Numbered from the stretch's first letter, positions 9,393 through 19,334 are shown. The stretch is DNA of 64,000 nucleotides from Candidatus Baltobacteraceae bacterium (GCA_036559195.1 DATBTN010000047.1:1-64000); one strand, 5' to 3'. Program-made: numbers and translations. The notes: generated by a model from the sequence alone, not told the origin.

Positions 9393-10067
9393 TCAGTCGT
9401 TGCTGCGGCGTCCACCGCCGAAGATTTGGAGCAGGGCGAGAAAAATGTTGATCGCGTCCAGATAGATCGAGACTGCAAGCTGCACCGGAGTCAGCCCATC
9501 GCCGCCCGCGCGGATGCGAGCGAAATCGATGAGCACGAGGAACGAAAAGATCGCGAGCGTGAGCCAAGAGTAGACCGTCGGGTGGATCCAGTGCGTGAAA
9601 ACGCTCACCACGCCGACGAGCACTAAGGCAATCAGGGCGCCGAATGCTATGCCTGAGAAACGCCGCAGGTCCAAACCGGTCGCATAAACGACCGCAGCGA
9701 ACCCGAACATGCCAATGCCCGTAGTCGCCGCGGCTTGGGTTACCACCTCCGGGCCGATCGCGCGCAGATAATGCCCGATGACCGGCGCGATGCCGATTCC
9801 CTCGAGAAAGGTGAACGCGTAAAACAGCATCAGCGAGAGCGCGCCGTTCGCGCGCGTGCCGTTGATCGCGAAGAGCAGGCCGAAGCCGATCAGCATCGCG
9901 ATCAGACCGAGACCGAAGTTGCCGTACCCTTGAAAAAGATAGGCCGCAACCGCGGTCACCACTAGCCCGAGTCCGGTGATCCCCAGCACTTGGCCGAGGA
10001 GCGTTTGGACCGGAATCGCCGGGGCGCCGAGCGCGTATTGCGGCTGGGGTTGAATTCGATAAGCCAT
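9393..10067 (-). CDS. BAX inhibitor-1/YccA family membrane protein
   Basis: A 224-residue protein with about seven hydrophobic segments and the family C-terminus SIYLDAINIFLALLQIFGG, which carries the conserved Asp. Bacterial relatives (YetJ, YccA) are Ca2+ leak channels or modulators of the FtsH protease; which role applies here is not shown by sequence. It starts at ATG 10067. It sits downstream of a catalase on the same strand with an 88-bp gap holding a GACCGGCCGGTC palindrome. Confidence 0.88.
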   Translation of the reverse strand: MAYRIQPQPQYALGAPAIPVQTLLGQVLGITGLGLVVTAVAAYLFQGYGNFGLGLIAMLIGFGLLFAINGTRANGALSLMLFYAFTFLEGIGIAPVIGHYLRAIGPEVVTQAAATTGIGMFGFAAVVYATGLDLRRFSGIAFGALIALVLVGVVSVFTHWIHPTVYSWLTLAIFSFLVLIDFARIRAGGDGLTPVQLAVSIYLDAINIFLALLQIFGGGRRSND

Positions 10068-10155
10068 TACGGTGGTTACTAGTCTCCTTGCGGCCCAAAG
10101 TTTCGCCGAGACCGTGGCGAACCTTGCGACCGGCCGGTCGGCGCCGTCTGGAGGA

Positions 10156-11643
10156 CTAGGTCCGGGCAGGCTGGCCTAATCCCAACCCTTGCCCCACGCG
10201 TTCGCCGAGCGAGGCGTCGACTTTGCGCCAGTGCTCAACCTGACGCTGCTGCACTTCTTTACGCACCGGCTTCATGCCGGTAACCACTGCGTCGACTAGG
10301 CGATCCTGCGCACCGGCATCCATCAAGCGATAGAGATCTCCCGGTTGCGTGTAATTATCGTTGCGAACGGCGTGCTGCTCGAAGCGTCCCGTTTCGCCGG
10401 CGACGGCTTGGCTGGGTTCCATGAACTGCTTCGCCTCGACCGGCCCGTTGCGGCTGTTCGGCTCGTAATTGATCGCCTTGCCGCCGTTTTCGCCGGCGTT
10501 CATATTGCCGTCGCGGCCATAGTTGTGCACCGGCGCGTTCTTGGCTTGATTGACCGGCAGTTGGTGATAGTTGGGTCCGATGCGATAACGGTGCGCGTCG
10601 GCGTAGGCGAATATTCGGCCCTGCAGCATCTTGTCGGGCGAAAACCAAATACCCGGCACGACGTTCGAGGGCTCGAACGCCGCTTGTTCGATCTGCGCGA
10701 AGTAGTTATCGGGGTTTTTGTCGAGCACGATGCGTCCGACTTCGAGGAGCGGGTAGTCCTTGTGCGACCACACCTTCGTTACATCGAACGGATCGAAACG
10801 GTAGCTCGCGGCATCCTCCAGCGGCATGATCTGCACGTACATCTTCCAGCACGCGGGCTCGCCTTTCTCGATTTGGTCGAATAGCGTGCGCGTAGCGTAA
10901 TCGGGATCTGCGGCCACGACCGCCGCGGCTTCCTGACGCGTAAAGTTACGGATGCCCTGCTCGGTCTTCATGTGGTACTTCACCCAGACCATCTTGCCGT
11001 CCGCGTTGATCCACGAATACGTGTGGCTGCCGTAACCGTTCATGAATTGATGCGACTGGGGAATGCCGCGATCGCCCATGAGATAGGTCACCTGGTGTAA
11101 GGACTCGGGAGAGAGCGACCAAAAATCCCATTGCATATCGTTGTCGCGCAGGTTCGTCTGCGGATGCCGTTTCTGCGAGTGGATGAAATCGGGAAACTTT
11201 AGCGGGTCGCGAATAAAGAAAATTGGCGTGTTGTTGCCGACGAGATCGTAGTTGCCTTCTTCGGTGTAAAACTTGAGAGCGAATCCGCGCGGATCCCGTT
11301 CGGTATCGGCCGCGCCCCGCTCGCCGGCAACGGTCGAAAACCGCGCGAGCATCTCGGTGCGCTTGCCTTTCGAAGCAAAAAGCGCGGCTTTCGTGTACGG
11401 CGTCACGTCATTCGTGACCTCGAAGTATCCGAAGGCGCCCGCACCCTTCGCGTGAACGACGCGCTCGGGTACGCGCTCGCGATTGAAGTGCGCGTTTTTC
11501 TCAAGCAGATGATAGTCCGCGATCAAGAGCGGGCCGGGGTTTCCGGCCGACATCGAATTCTGATTGTCGCTGACCGGAGCGCCGAAATTGGTCGTCAGAA
11601 TCTCGGGTGTAGCGTTCCCGTTGGTCGAGGTTGGATCGCTCAT
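10156..11643 (-). CDS. katA: Heme catalase (first copy)
   Basis: Monofunctional catalase of 495 aa, decomposing H2O2. The distal His is in [15 protein letters not shown], the distal Asn in [11 protein letters not shown], and the proximal Tyr in [14 protein letters not shown]. The N-terminal ~25 residues are low-complexity ([13 protein letters not shown]). AAGGAGA ahead of the ATG gives a good ribosome site. The promoter region has a TTGACA box and a Fur-type inverted repeat over the likely start of transcription. It differs clearly from the second catalase at 54.3 kb. Confidence 0.95.
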   Translation of the reverse strand: MSDPTSTNGNATPEILTTNFGAPVSDNQNSMSAGNPGPLLIADYHLLEKNAHFNRERVPERVVHAKGAGAFGYFEVTNDVTPYTKAALFASKGKRTEMLARFSTVAGERGAADTERDPRGFALKFYTEEGNYDLVGNNTPIFFIRDPLKFPDFIHSQKRHPQTNLRDNDMQWDFWSLSPESLHQVTYLMGDRGIPQSHQFMNGYGSHTYSWINADGKMVWVKYHMKTEQGIRNFTRQEAAAVVAADPDYATRTLFDQIEKGEPACWKMYVQIMPLEDAASYRFDPFDVTKVWSHKDYPLLEVGRIVLDKNPDNYFAQIEQAAFEPSNVVPGIWFSPDKMLQGRIFAYADAHRYRIGPNYHQLPVNQAKNAPVHNYGRDGNMNAGENGGKAINYEPNSRNGPVEAKQFMEPSQAVAGETGRFEQHAVRNDNYTQPGDLYRLMDAGAQDRLVDAVVTGMKPVRKEVQQRQVEHWRKVDASLGERVGQGLGLGQPART

Positions 11644-11692
11644 CGGTTCTCCTTTTCAACGGCCTTCAAGCCCGCGGGCGAGGCTAAGAAAC

Positions 11693-11707
11693 TGAATATC
11701 ATTTTCA
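11693..11707 (-). promoter_or_regulatory. Candidate Fur/PerR-family operator of first catalase
   Basis: 15-bp 7-1-7 inverted repeat TGAATATCATTTTCA, similar to the Fur consensus TGATAATNATTATCA. It begins about 7 bp after the -10 box, so a bound repressor would cover the transcription start. Related sequences precede the second catalase and the Fur-family gene. Confidence 0.6.
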
Positions 11708-11713
11708 TACGTT

Positions 11714-11742
11714 ACGCTAGCACCATGGTCCACGCTTGTCAA
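11714..11742 (-). promoter_or_regulatory. Promoter of first catalase
   Basis: On the minus strand a perfect -35 TTGACA (11737-11742), a 17-bp spacer and a weak -10 TAGCGT (11714-11719). It lies just downstream of the SARP gene stop codon, so the catalase can be transcribed independently. Confidence 0.5.
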
Positions 11743-11746
11743 TCGG

Positions 11747-14488
11747 TCACTCCGGCGGTCCCCCTTCGAGCAATTCGAAAAGCTCGGGCGACGGCTCGGC
11801 ACGCAACTCGCGCAGCGTCAGTTCCCGGTAGCGCCGGAACTCTCGGCGAGCGCCCGCCAGATCGCCCGCCGCCGCGTACGCGCGAATGGCAATCTCGCGT
11901 GCGGGCTCGTCTAACTCGTCTCGGTCGATGATGCTGTGGGCTAAAAAGAGCGCCCGGTCCGCGCGGCCGCCGGCCAAGGCGTCCTCGGCGAGCCGCTGTT
12001 TGGCCGCCCGCGACCACTCCTCGATGCGTCGCTCGATCGGCCCGAACCATTCCCAGTTGGCCATGAATGCCGGTCGCGAAGCGTCCAGTCGTGCGGCAAT
12101 CGCCGCCAAACGCAGCGCGTCGAACGCGTCGAGCGGCCGATCGCCGCGCGTCGCGCGCACGAAGCGCTCGATCTCGCCGAGGTCGGTTTCGACATCGGCT
12201 CGCAGCGAGTATCCCCGCGCGGTACTTCGGATGGCTTTGGAATCTTGCAGCCGCTGGCGAAGGCGATGGACCGTGGTCTGCACGGCCCGAAGCGCGGCCG
12301 ATTCATCGAGTTCGGGCCAAATAAGTTCCGCCAGTTCCGCAGCCGGCGTCGGCTGTTCGCTGCGGGCGAGCGCCACCGCGATGGCGAGTTCGCGCTCCGA
12401 TAGCGCAACCGGGACTCGCCCGCGCCGCACCCTGCCCGCCGCAATTTCTACGGTGAGCGGAGCGCCCGTGCCCTCGCGCGGTCTGCGCAGACGGGATACA
12501 AACGCCGTCAGCATGCCGCACTCCTCGCTGCCGGCGATCGCGGCTCGCATGGCCTCGTAGAGTTCCGGGGAATCGACGGCGTCGGCGAGTTCGAAAGCGC
12601 GCCGCAAGTTTTCGTCGCCCTCGCCGCCGGTCGCAAACGCGTGACATGCGAGACACGCGAGCATTTGAAGGAACGGTTCGTGACTTCGCACCGCTTGACC
12701 GAGCGTCTTTTTGGCAAATGCCGAGGCGGTGTCCCAATCGTACGCGTCGCAACACTCAGCGAGATGCGCCCAGGCAAGGCAACGCGGAGATTCCGTTCCG
12801 GATGCGGGGTACGAGCGTCCGTCGAAGGCGGCGGAAAAATGTTCGAGCGTCTTGGCATCGTAGCGCTCGACGGCCCGTTTTAGCGATGCGAGATAACGCT
12901 GTCGATCGCCCGCATTTCCCGAGAGCCACGCACCGGCGACCGCTTCGCTCAAGGCCGTCAGGACAAAGCGCGACCCCTGCATCTCCAGCGAGTCGATGGC
13001 GAGATCCAGCTGCGCCCGTTCCTCGTCCCACCGGCCTCGCATTCGCTCGACGCCGAACGCGCGAACGAGCGCGCGCAGTGCGACGTTGGCCGCGGGCGTC
13101 GGAAACTCGCCGCGATCGACCGACTGCAGCATCCGTTCGCACTCGCCCACGCGGCCCAAGCGTCCCGCAATGGCGCATTCGAGCGTTTGCGCGCGCGCCA
13201 GCGTAAAAGCCGTGAGGTCGCTGCAGCCGGGCAAACTTTGCAAGAGCGTTCTCGACGTCTCCCAATCCCCGGCTTCCGAATGAAGAAAGGCGAACCACTG
13301 GGTCAAGAATGCCGGCAGCGCGGCGCCATCGGCGGACTGCGCGAGCAGATTCGCCTCGTCGAGCAACGCGCGCACGTCGTCGCGGAAAAGCCGCTGAACG
13401 CACGAGCGGATCCAGAGATGCGGGCGATGCACGAGTTCTTCGAACGTCAGCCGCGTTACCAATCCAGAGTTCGATTCGCCCATTCCAACCGTTGCGGAAC
13501 TTTGGTCGGCGAGCGCCGCCTCCAACTGATCCATCGCCGCTTCGCGCATGTCGGCGAGCATGTAGAGTTCGGCGGCGCGATGATATCGGCCCGATTCGCC
13601 GGCGAGGCTCGCGCAGCGAAGGATCGTCGAGTGACGCAGGTCCGGAAAACGGCGAGCGACGACGTGTGCGAGCGACGGATGCACGAAGTACGTTTCGGAG
13701 CTTTCCATACGAATCAGAGGCGAGACGAGACCGAACTCGTCCAGGCGGGCCGCACACGACTCGTCGCCCGTAACGGCGACGATTTCGGCCGCACCCGCAT
13801 CGGGCACGAGCGCGCACGCCACGATCGCCGTGCGAGTCTGTTCGGGAACCGATTCGAGAATCTGATCGACGAGATAGCCTTGCAGCCGATCGCGATTTTC
13901 CGCTGCGTCGGCGTGTTGGAGAAACTCCGAAAGCTTGCGCACGCTTTCCAAGCGGGCGGCGTGCGCGGCGTAGGCGCGCTCGGCCGGGGCAACGAGTCCC
14001 CGCAGTGCCGCCCGCTCGTCGAGATCGAGATCGGCGCCGGTTCGATGCGGACCGTAACAAACGATCGCGTAGAGTTCGTCGCGCAGCACTATCGGCCAAG
14101 CTACGCTCGCGCTCTCGGCCACCTCGCGGCGCGTAGCGCGCAAGCGCACGAGCAGCGGGTCCTCCGGGAGCAGCCGGCGCGCGGCGGGCGGCGACGGCCC
14201 GGCCGTCGCGACACATTCGAACGCCCCGCCGGCCGTCGAGCGGTACAGCACCGCGAACGTCAACTTCATTGCGAGCGCCGGTTCGACGGTTACGAGCGTT
14301 TCGAGTGCTTGCATGGATTGGGCACTCGCTAGCGCCGAAGCGATGCGCGCGAGGTGCGCTCCGGCTCGATCGCGCTCTCGCCGGACCTTGCGCGCGCGAT
14401 ACCACCAGAGAACGAACGAAACGAGTGCGAGCGCAACGAGGATAGCGAGGAATGCGGCGGCGCCGCTGCGCGGATACGATAAACCCAT
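11747..14488 (-). CDS. Membrane-anchored SARP-type transcriptional regulator with GAF-like and helical-repeat regions
   Basis: 913 residues. The start ATG at 14488 has GGAG seven bases upstream. A transmembrane helix (about residues 9-28, AFLAILVALALVSFVLWW) is followed by a basic stretch, then a GAF-like region (about 60-190) and a long alpha-helical repeat region resembling MalT-type regulators. No P-loop ATPase was found. The C-terminus has an OmpR-like winged helix (PVALSERELAIAVALARSEQ) and a bacterial transcriptional activation domain (BTAD). SARPs normally activate biosynthetic or stress operons from the cytosol; a membrane anchor is unusual. It lies directly upstream of the catalase gene on the same strand. 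Target genes are unknown. Confidence 0.75.
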   Translation of the reverse strand: MGLSYPRSGAAAFLAILVALALVSFVLWWYRARKVRRERDRAGAHLARIASALASAQSMQALETLVTVEPALAMKLTFAVLYRSTAGGAFECVATAGPSPPAARRLLPEDPLLVRLRATRREVAESASVAWPIVLRDELYAIVCYGPHRTGADLDLDERAALRGLVAPAERAYAAHAARLESVRKLSEFLQHADAAENRDRLQGYLVDQILESVPEQTRTAIVACALVPDAGAAEIVAVTGDESCAARLDEFGLVSPLIRMESSETYFVHPSLAHVVARRFPDLRHSTILRCASLAGESGRYHRAAELYMLADMREAAMDQLEAALADQSSATVGMGESNSGLVTRLTFEELVHRPHLWIRSCVQRLFRDDVRALLDEANLLAQSADGAALPAFLTQWFAFLHSEAGDWETSRTLLQSLPGCSDLTAFTLARAQTLECAIAGRLGRVGECERMLQSVDRGEFPTPAANVALRALVRAFGVERMRGRWDEERAQLDLAIDSLEMQGSRFVLTALSEAVAGAWLSGNAGDRQRYLASLKRAVERYDAKTLEHFSAAFDGRSYPASGTESPRCLAWAHLAECCDAYDWDTASAFAKKTLGQAVRSHEPFLQMLACLACHAFATGGEGDENLRRAFELADAVDSPELYEAMRAAIAGSEECGMLTAFVSRLRRPREGTGAPLTVEIAAGRVRRGRVPVALSERELAIAVALARSEQPTPAAELAELIWPELDESAALRAVQTTVHRLRQRLQDSKAIRSTARGYSLRADVETDLGEIERFVRATRGDRPLDAFDALRLAAIAARLDASRPAFMANWEWFGPIERRIEEWSRAAKQRLAEDALAGGRADRALFLAHSIIDRDELDEPAREIAIRAYAAAGDLAGARREFRRYRELTLRELRAEPSPELFELLEGGPPE

Positions 14489-14579
14489 CGGGTACTCCGT
14501 TCCGCTAACAATAGCCCCGCTCGCCGCAAAGCACAATATTCGGGAGAGGGCACGGCGCCATCTCCCGAATAGTTAGTCC

Positions 14580-15041
14580 TTAATCGTCGGTGAACGCAAC
14601 GTCGAGCGCGTATGCGCCCGCAATCGCCCGGCAGTCGCGGACCTCGGGTTTGAACTGCACCCGATGCGCGGCCGCGAGCGCTTCACGATCGAGCCATTGG
14701 TTGCTGCTGCTCTCCATCACCTCGGCATTTGACAGCACACCGTTAGCCGCGACGTCAACTCGCAGCATGGTCGTTCCTTCGATTCCCATTTGGGCAGCAA
14801 TCGAGGGTGTATCGTAGAGCGGCGGTTCCTCAATGGCCGCGTCCGCGTTCCGAACCGCGCAGGCCGTCGAGCCGCCGATGACGGGAAACCCGTCGCCGCC
14901 AATGGTTTGCGCGCTCGCGAGCAGATTCGGACCCAGCGTGAGGGTCGTCGACGCACTCGCTTGCGCCGACATCGCGCCGACCAGCGCGACAGCAAACGCC
15001 GCGAATAGGCCGCGGCGAAGAACAAAAATCAAACGTGTCAT
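14580..15041 (-). CDS. Secreted TonB C-terminal-domain protein
   Basis: 153 residues. ATG at 15041 follows AGGAG at a suitable distance; a longer frame to 15134 lacks similarity. A signal peptide (LFAAFAVALVGAMSAQASA) leads to a single TonB-type domain (MLRVDVAANGVLSNAEVMES, then WLDREALAAAHRVQFKPE). There is no proline-rich spacer and no retained membrane anchor, so this is a free periplasmic TonB-like protein rather than an energy transducer. Cysteines at CAVRN and RDCRAIAG might form a disulfide. The 232 bp upstream, towards purD, hold no gene that I can see. Confidence 0.7.
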   Translation of the reverse strand: MTRLIFVLRRGLFAAFAVALVGAMSAQASASTTLTLGPNLLASAQTIGGDGFPVIGGSTACAVRNADAAIEEPPLYDTPSIAAQMGIEGTTMLRVDVAANGVLSNAEVMESSSNQWLDREALAAAHRVQFKPEVRDCRAIAGAYALDVAFTDD

Positions 15042-15273
15042 CAGATAGAGTCTCCTAGCAAGAGTGGCGGAAGCCGCAAGGGCGTTCCACCAGTCCACGC
15101 TACGAGATGCGCCTCTCAGATCGCTGACGGACACCTGCGACGAGGGGTTCCATCGAATCGTTGGAGCCTCTCAAGCGGCTTACAAAAAATCGGCGCGCGA
15201 CATCGGGACTAATTCACGAGTGCCGGTGCGGAAAAAAGTCCTAGCCGCGCCCGATCGCGAACGCCGCGTGCGA

Positions 15274-16551
15274 CTATACTAGCGACGCCGCGATGTCGGT
15301 TCGGTACGTCAAGTCGGCCGATCCGAGCCGGACCGCGAGCGAGGTGACGGCCGAATAGGCGTTGGCGCGCGCCTGCGCGACGTCGTCGCCGAGCGCCGTG
15401 ACGGTGAGCACGCGGCCGCCGCCCGAATGGACCGCACCGTTCCGCAGCGTCGAGCCGCCCCAAAACGCAGCTTGGCCCTCTCCGGCGAGAGAAATATCTT
15501 CGGTCAACCCCTCGAGCGGCGTGCTCGTGCGCGGGTAATCGCTCGTCGCCAGCACGACGCCGACGCACGTTTTATCGACGAACGAGGCGGCGCTGAGATC
15601 GAGTGCGCCGTCGGCCGCCGATTTCAACAACGCGGCGAAGTCGCCGGCGACGCGGGGCATCAGCACCTGCGTTTCGGGATCGCCGAACCGCACGTTGAAC
15701 TCGATGACGTACGGACCGCGCTTGGTCCACATCAGACCGCAATACAACACACCGATATAGGTCTCGCCCTCGGCGAGCAAGCCGCGTAACACCGGTGACA
15801 AAATGCGCTCGCGGACGAGATCGTCGGTATTTTCCGGAAAACCGACTGGCGGCGAGTAGGCGCCCATGCCGCCGGTGTTCGGGCCCGTATCGCCGTCGCC
15901 GGCGCGTTTGTAGTCGCAGGCAGCTGCGATGGGGTACATCGCCCGGCCATCGCAGAGAGCGAACACGCTGATCTCGCGGCCCTCAAGCTTCTCCTCGAGC
16001 AGCACGTCGGTGCCGCCGCCGGGAATGCGGCCCGCGCCGTACCACTCGTCGAGTACGCCGCGCGCCTGGGCGACGCCGTCGGCGACCACGACGCCCTTAC
16101 CCGATGCCAAACCGTCCGCTTTGATAACGACCGCGCCCCATTGCCAATCGTCGAGCGCCTTACGCGCGCCGTCGAGCGAATGAACGACCACCGCCCGGGC
16201 GGTCGGCACGCCGTGACGCTCCATGAAGCGTTTTGAAAACACCTTGCTCGATTCGAGGCGGCCGCCCGACCGGTTCGGTCCGAAGGTAGCGATGCCGGCC
16301 TCGCGCAAGCGGTCCGCAACGCCCGCCGCGATAGCAACCTCCGGGCCGATGACGACGAGATCGATGCCCTCAGCGCGAGCCTTCGCGACCAATTTCTTCC
16401 CTTGGGTCGGGGCGATCTCCCAATTTTCACCGCGCGATGCGGTGCCGGCGTTGCCGGGCGCCGCAAAGATCGCGTCGCAGGAGGCAGAAGCCGCCAAGCG
16501 CCACGAGAGCGCGTCTTCACGCGCTCCGCTGCCGACGACGAGAATTTTCAT
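15274..16551 (-). CDS. purD: Phosphoribosylamine-glycine ligase (GAR synthetase)
   Basis: ATP-grasp enzyme making GAR from phosphoribosylamine and glycine. 425 aa, usual length. Motifs: KILVVGSGAREDAL, AAPGNAGTA, FGPNRSGGRLESSK, VIKADGLASGKGVVV, and VIEFNVRFGDPETQ. The ATG at 16551 overlaps the guaA stop as ATGA, the coupling pattern used elsewhere in this operon; an ATG two codons earlier is possible. It is the last gene of the purine operon, followed by 232 bp without a gene. Confidence 0.95.
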   Translation of the reverse strand: MKILVVGSGAREDALSWRLAASASCDAIFAAPGNAGTASRGENWEIAPTQGKKLVAKARAEGIDLVVIGPEVAIAAGVADRLREAGIATFGPNRSGGRLESSKVFSKRFMERHGVPTARAVVVHSLDGARKALDDWQWGAVVIKADGLASGKGVVVADGVAQARGVLDEWYGAGRIPGGGTDVLLEEKLEGREISVFALCDGRAMYPIAAACDYKRAGDGDTGPNTGGMGAYSPPVGFPENTDDLVRERILSPVLRGLLAEGETYIGVLYCGLMWTKRGPYVIEFNVRFGDPETQVLMPRVAGDFAALLKSAADGALDLSAASFVDKTCVGVVLATSDYPRTSTPLEGLTEDISLAGEGQAAFWGGSTLRNGAVHSGGGRVLTVTALGDDVAQARANAYSAVTSLAVRLGSADLTYRTDIAASLV

Positions 16552-18128
16552 TCCCATTCCACCGTGGACGGCGGCTTCGACGTGATATCGTACGCGACCC
16601 GATTGACGCCCGGCACCTCGTTAACGATGCGCGTGCTGATGCGCGCGAGCAGCTCGTGCGGCAGACGCGCCCAATCGGCGGTCATTCCGTCCTCGCTCGT
16701 GATCGCGCGAACCGCCACCAGATTCGCATACGTGCGCCCGTCTCCCATGACGCCGACGCTCTTGACCGGCGTGAGCACGGCGAAATACTGCCAGGGCTTG
16801 GGATTCAAATGCGCGGCGTCGATTTCGTCGCAGACGATCGCATCGGCTTCGCGCACGAGCGCCAGACGTTCGTCGGTGATCTCGCCGATGATGCGCACCG
16901 CGAGGCCGGGCCCCGGAAAGGGCTGGCGCTGCACGATGTGGTCGGGGAGACCCAGCACGCGTCCGACCGTGCGAACCTCGTCCTTGAAGAGCGAGCGCAA
17001 CGGCTCGATCAGCGAGAAGTTCATCTCTTCGGGCAGACCGCCGACGTTGTGATGCGACTTAATCTTGTGGCCCGCTTTGCTGCCGGGAGTCTTCGATTCG
17101 ATCACGTCGGGATAGAGCGTGCCTTGCACGAGATACTTGACGCCCGGAATCTTAGCCGCTTCCTCTTCGAAGACTCGAATGAACTCGTGCCCGATGAGGA
17201 TGCGCTTCTGTTCGGGATCCTCGATACCGTCGAGCTTGCGCAGAAAGCGTTCGCGAGCGTCGATCGCAATGACGTTGAGGTGCAGCACGTCGCGAAAGGC
17301 CGTTATGACGCGCGCCGCTTCGTCTTTACGCAGTAGTCCATGATCGACGAACACGCAGGTCAGCTGCTCGCCGATGGCGCGCGACACGAGCGTCGCGGCC
17401 ACGGCCGAGTCGACGCCGCCGGAGAGCGCGCAGATGACCTTGTCGTTGCCGACCGCTGCGCGAATCTCGGCTACCGATCGATCGACGAACGAGTCCATCT
17501 GCCAGTCGGACTGGATCCCGGCGATGTGATGCAAAAAATTATCGAGAATCTGCCGGCCGTGTTCGGTGTGAACGACCTCGGGATGGAATTGAACGCCGTA
17601 GATCTTGCGCTCGGCGCAGCCCATCGCCGCGATGGCGCATCGCGGCGTCGACGCAAGTTCGGCAAACCCGTCGGGCAGGTTCGTTACCGAATCGCCGTGC
17701 GACATCCAAACGCGCGACTCGGCCGGCACGTCGTGCAGCAGCGGGGTGTCGCGCCGATCGACTCGCAGGGTCGCCGGTCCGTACTCCGCGTGATCGAGCT
17801 TCGTGAGTTCGGCGCCCACGTCGCGCGCGAGCAGTTGCATGCCGTAGCAGATACCGAGGATCGGCACGCCGCTGCGCGCGATCGCCGGATCCATCTGCGG
17901 CGCGCCGGGCACGAGCGTCGATTCGGGACCGCCGCTCAGGATGAGCGCGGCCGGTTTGCGTGCCGCAAGCGTGCTCCAAGGCGTGTCGTACGAAACGATC
18001 TCGCAATACACGTTCATTTCGCGCGTCCGGCGCGCGATCAACTGACTGTACTGCGCGCCGAAATCGAGAATAAAGACCGTCGCCGGCTCGCTACCGGCCG
18101 GCGTGTGTTCCTGAGCTGGGGAAAGCAT
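16548..18128 (-). CDS. guaA: GMP synthase (glutamine-hydrolysing)
   Basis: Amidates XMP to GMP. Domains in order: class I glutamine amidotransferase (nucleophile Cys in GICYGMQLLA; HPEVVHTEHG), ATP pyrophosphatase (ALSGGVDSAVAATL), and the dimerisation domain ending DITSKPPSTVEWE. About 526 aa. GGGAGGGG lies directly before the ATG at 18128, so I prefer it to the ATG at 18140. It is coupled to purD by ATGA and follows a purP-like gene by 36 bp. guaB is not in the window. Confidence 0.95.
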   Translation of the reverse strand: MLSPAQEHTPAGSEPATVFILDFGAQYSQLIARRTREMNVYCEIVSYDTPWSTLAARKPAALILSGGPESTLVPGAPQMDPAIARSGVPILGICYGMQLLARDVGAELTKLDHAEYGPATLRVDRRDTPLLHDVPAESRVWMSHGDSVTNLPDGFAELASTPRCAIAAMGCAERKIYGVQFHPEVVHTEHGRQILDNFLHHIAGIQSDWQMDSFVDRSVAEIRAAVGNDKVICALSGGVDSAVAATLVSRAIGEQLTCVFVDHGLLRKDEAARVITAFRDVLHLNVIAIDARERFLRKLDGIEDPEQKRILIGHEFIRVFEEEAAKIPGVKYLVQGTLYPDVIESKTPGSKAGHKIKSHHNVGGLPEEMNFSLIEPLRSLFKDEVRTVGRVLGLPDHIVQRQPFPGPGLAVRIIGEITDERLALVREADAIVCDEIDAAHLNPKPWQYFAVLTPVKSVGVMGDGRTYANLVAVRAITSEDGMTADWARLPHELLARISTRIVNEVPGVNRVAYDITSKPPSTVEWE

Positions 18129-18164
18129 CGCCCCTCCCATTCGGCTTGGGTGGGTCAGGCTCTT

Positions 18165-19298
18165 TTACGTGAGGACTTCCTCCAGGCGATTTTGGTCGCG
18201 CGCGAATACCACTTCCATGGCGACGCGCTCGCCGACCGAAACGTCGCGACCCCAGCGGTACGCCGAGTAGGGCGTGTAGCGGGTGCCCGGCGATCCCGGT
18301 ATACGCAGCGACACGTCGTAGCAGATAAAATCCTTGGGCGGCCCGGCCACGATAATGCACTGCAGCGCGAACGGTCCGATGACGCCCGGCGGATTTGCTT
18401 CGCGCGCGGCCGCAACGAAGCGCTCGCCCATCTCGAAGGCTTTTTCCAGCGTCGATTCGGTCAACGTCGTCGCAATATGGCCGGCCTCTTCCATCCGCAT
18501 CGGTACGTTCTCGACGTATTTGAGCGCGCCGGGCGGAACGTTGCGCAAGCCGTCGATGTTGGTTTGACGGCGCGTATCGGTGCCGGAGAGTTCGAGTTCG
18601 CCCAAGATCGGCGAATAAAAGAAGTTCAGGTTGACCGATGGGCCCAGCGCGTATTCCTCGATGACCGCGTTGGCGAGACCACCCTCATCGAGCATCCCCT
18701 CGGCGATCAAACGATCGGCCACCGCGCGATATTCGCGCGGCGACGAGCAGAGAAAGAACGCGCGCTCGAAGCTCACCTTGGCGTGCGGCGCCTTGACCAT
18801 CACGAGGCGGTCGATATCCTCCGGCGATGCGAACTGCCGCGGGTAACGGATCCCGGCGCGCCGCAAGAGCGCGTACTGATTGTCGGCTTCGTCGCGCTCC
18901 TCGGCCCGCAGCAACCGGCGATTTCCGAACATCGGCACCTTCATCCCGCGTTCGATCTCGTCGTAGCTAAAGCGCTGATGGAGATACACTTCGAACGAAC
19001 GATTCGCGAGAAAGATCGCATTGCGCGCGAGCAACTGCGCCTGGACATCCTCGCGCAGAATATCCGCAAACGAGTCGAGCTCGATCGTCGCGTCGACGCA
19101 GCCGCGCGGCGGGTCGCTCGCGACGGCGTAGTGTCGCGCGTACGTCTGCTCGCGGCCCTTCGCCGTCACGATGACATTTCGCAAGCCCTGCGCGCGCGCG
19201 CCGTAGGCCACGTCGAGCGCCGAGTGGCTACCGATCGAGCAGAGCGCGAGTTCCGAGCGATCGTAGCGCGCGAGCGCGCTTCGTACTAAGTCGTCCAC
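18165..19298 (-). CDS. Divergent PurP-like protein (second copy), possible loss of ATP-grasp activity
   Basis: 377 aa, with N-terminal DUF1246-like (GSHSALDV, 23-30) and C-terminal DUF1297-like regions, as in the archaeal formate-dependent FAICAR synthetase PurP. Compared with the other copy in this operon, several hallmarks are changed. VPHGSF has become LANRSF (97-102), the glycine-rich ATP loop GAKGGKGY has become HAKVSFERAF (172-181), and MEISARIVAG has become YDVSLRIPGS (327-336). It may have lost ATP use or changed substrate. GTG start at 19298. It lies between a secreted protein and guaA, with 36-bp gaps on each side. A role in the missing IMP cyclohydrolase step is possible but purely speculative. 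Confidence 0.7.
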   Translation of the reverse strand: MDDLVRSALARYDRSELALCSIGSHSALDVAYGARAQGLRNVIVTAKGREQTYARHYAVASDPPRGCVDATIELDSFADILREDVQAQLLARNAIFLANRSFEVYLHQRFSYDEIERGMKVPMFGNRRLLRAEERDEADNQYALLRRAGIRYPRQFASPEDIDRLVMVKAPHAKVSFERAFFLCSSPREYRAVADRLIAEGMLDEGGLANAVIEEYALGPSVNLNFFYSPILGELELSGTDTRRQTNIDGLRNVPPGALKYVENVPMRMEEAGHIATTLTESTLEKAFEMGERFVAAAREANPPGVIGPFALQCIIVAGPPKDFICYDVSLRIPGSPGTRYTPYSAYRWGRDVSVGERVAMEVVFARDQNRLEEVLT

Positions 19299-19334
19299 GC
19301 GCGACCTGTTAGACGGGTTGCGACGCCGGACCCG

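Noticed and set aside
17340-19289. 649-codon open frame on the plus strand opposite guaA and a purP-like gene
   Set aside because: Arg/Asp/His-rich shadow of real genes with no domain, ribosome site or family match; such frames are common in GC-rich DNA.
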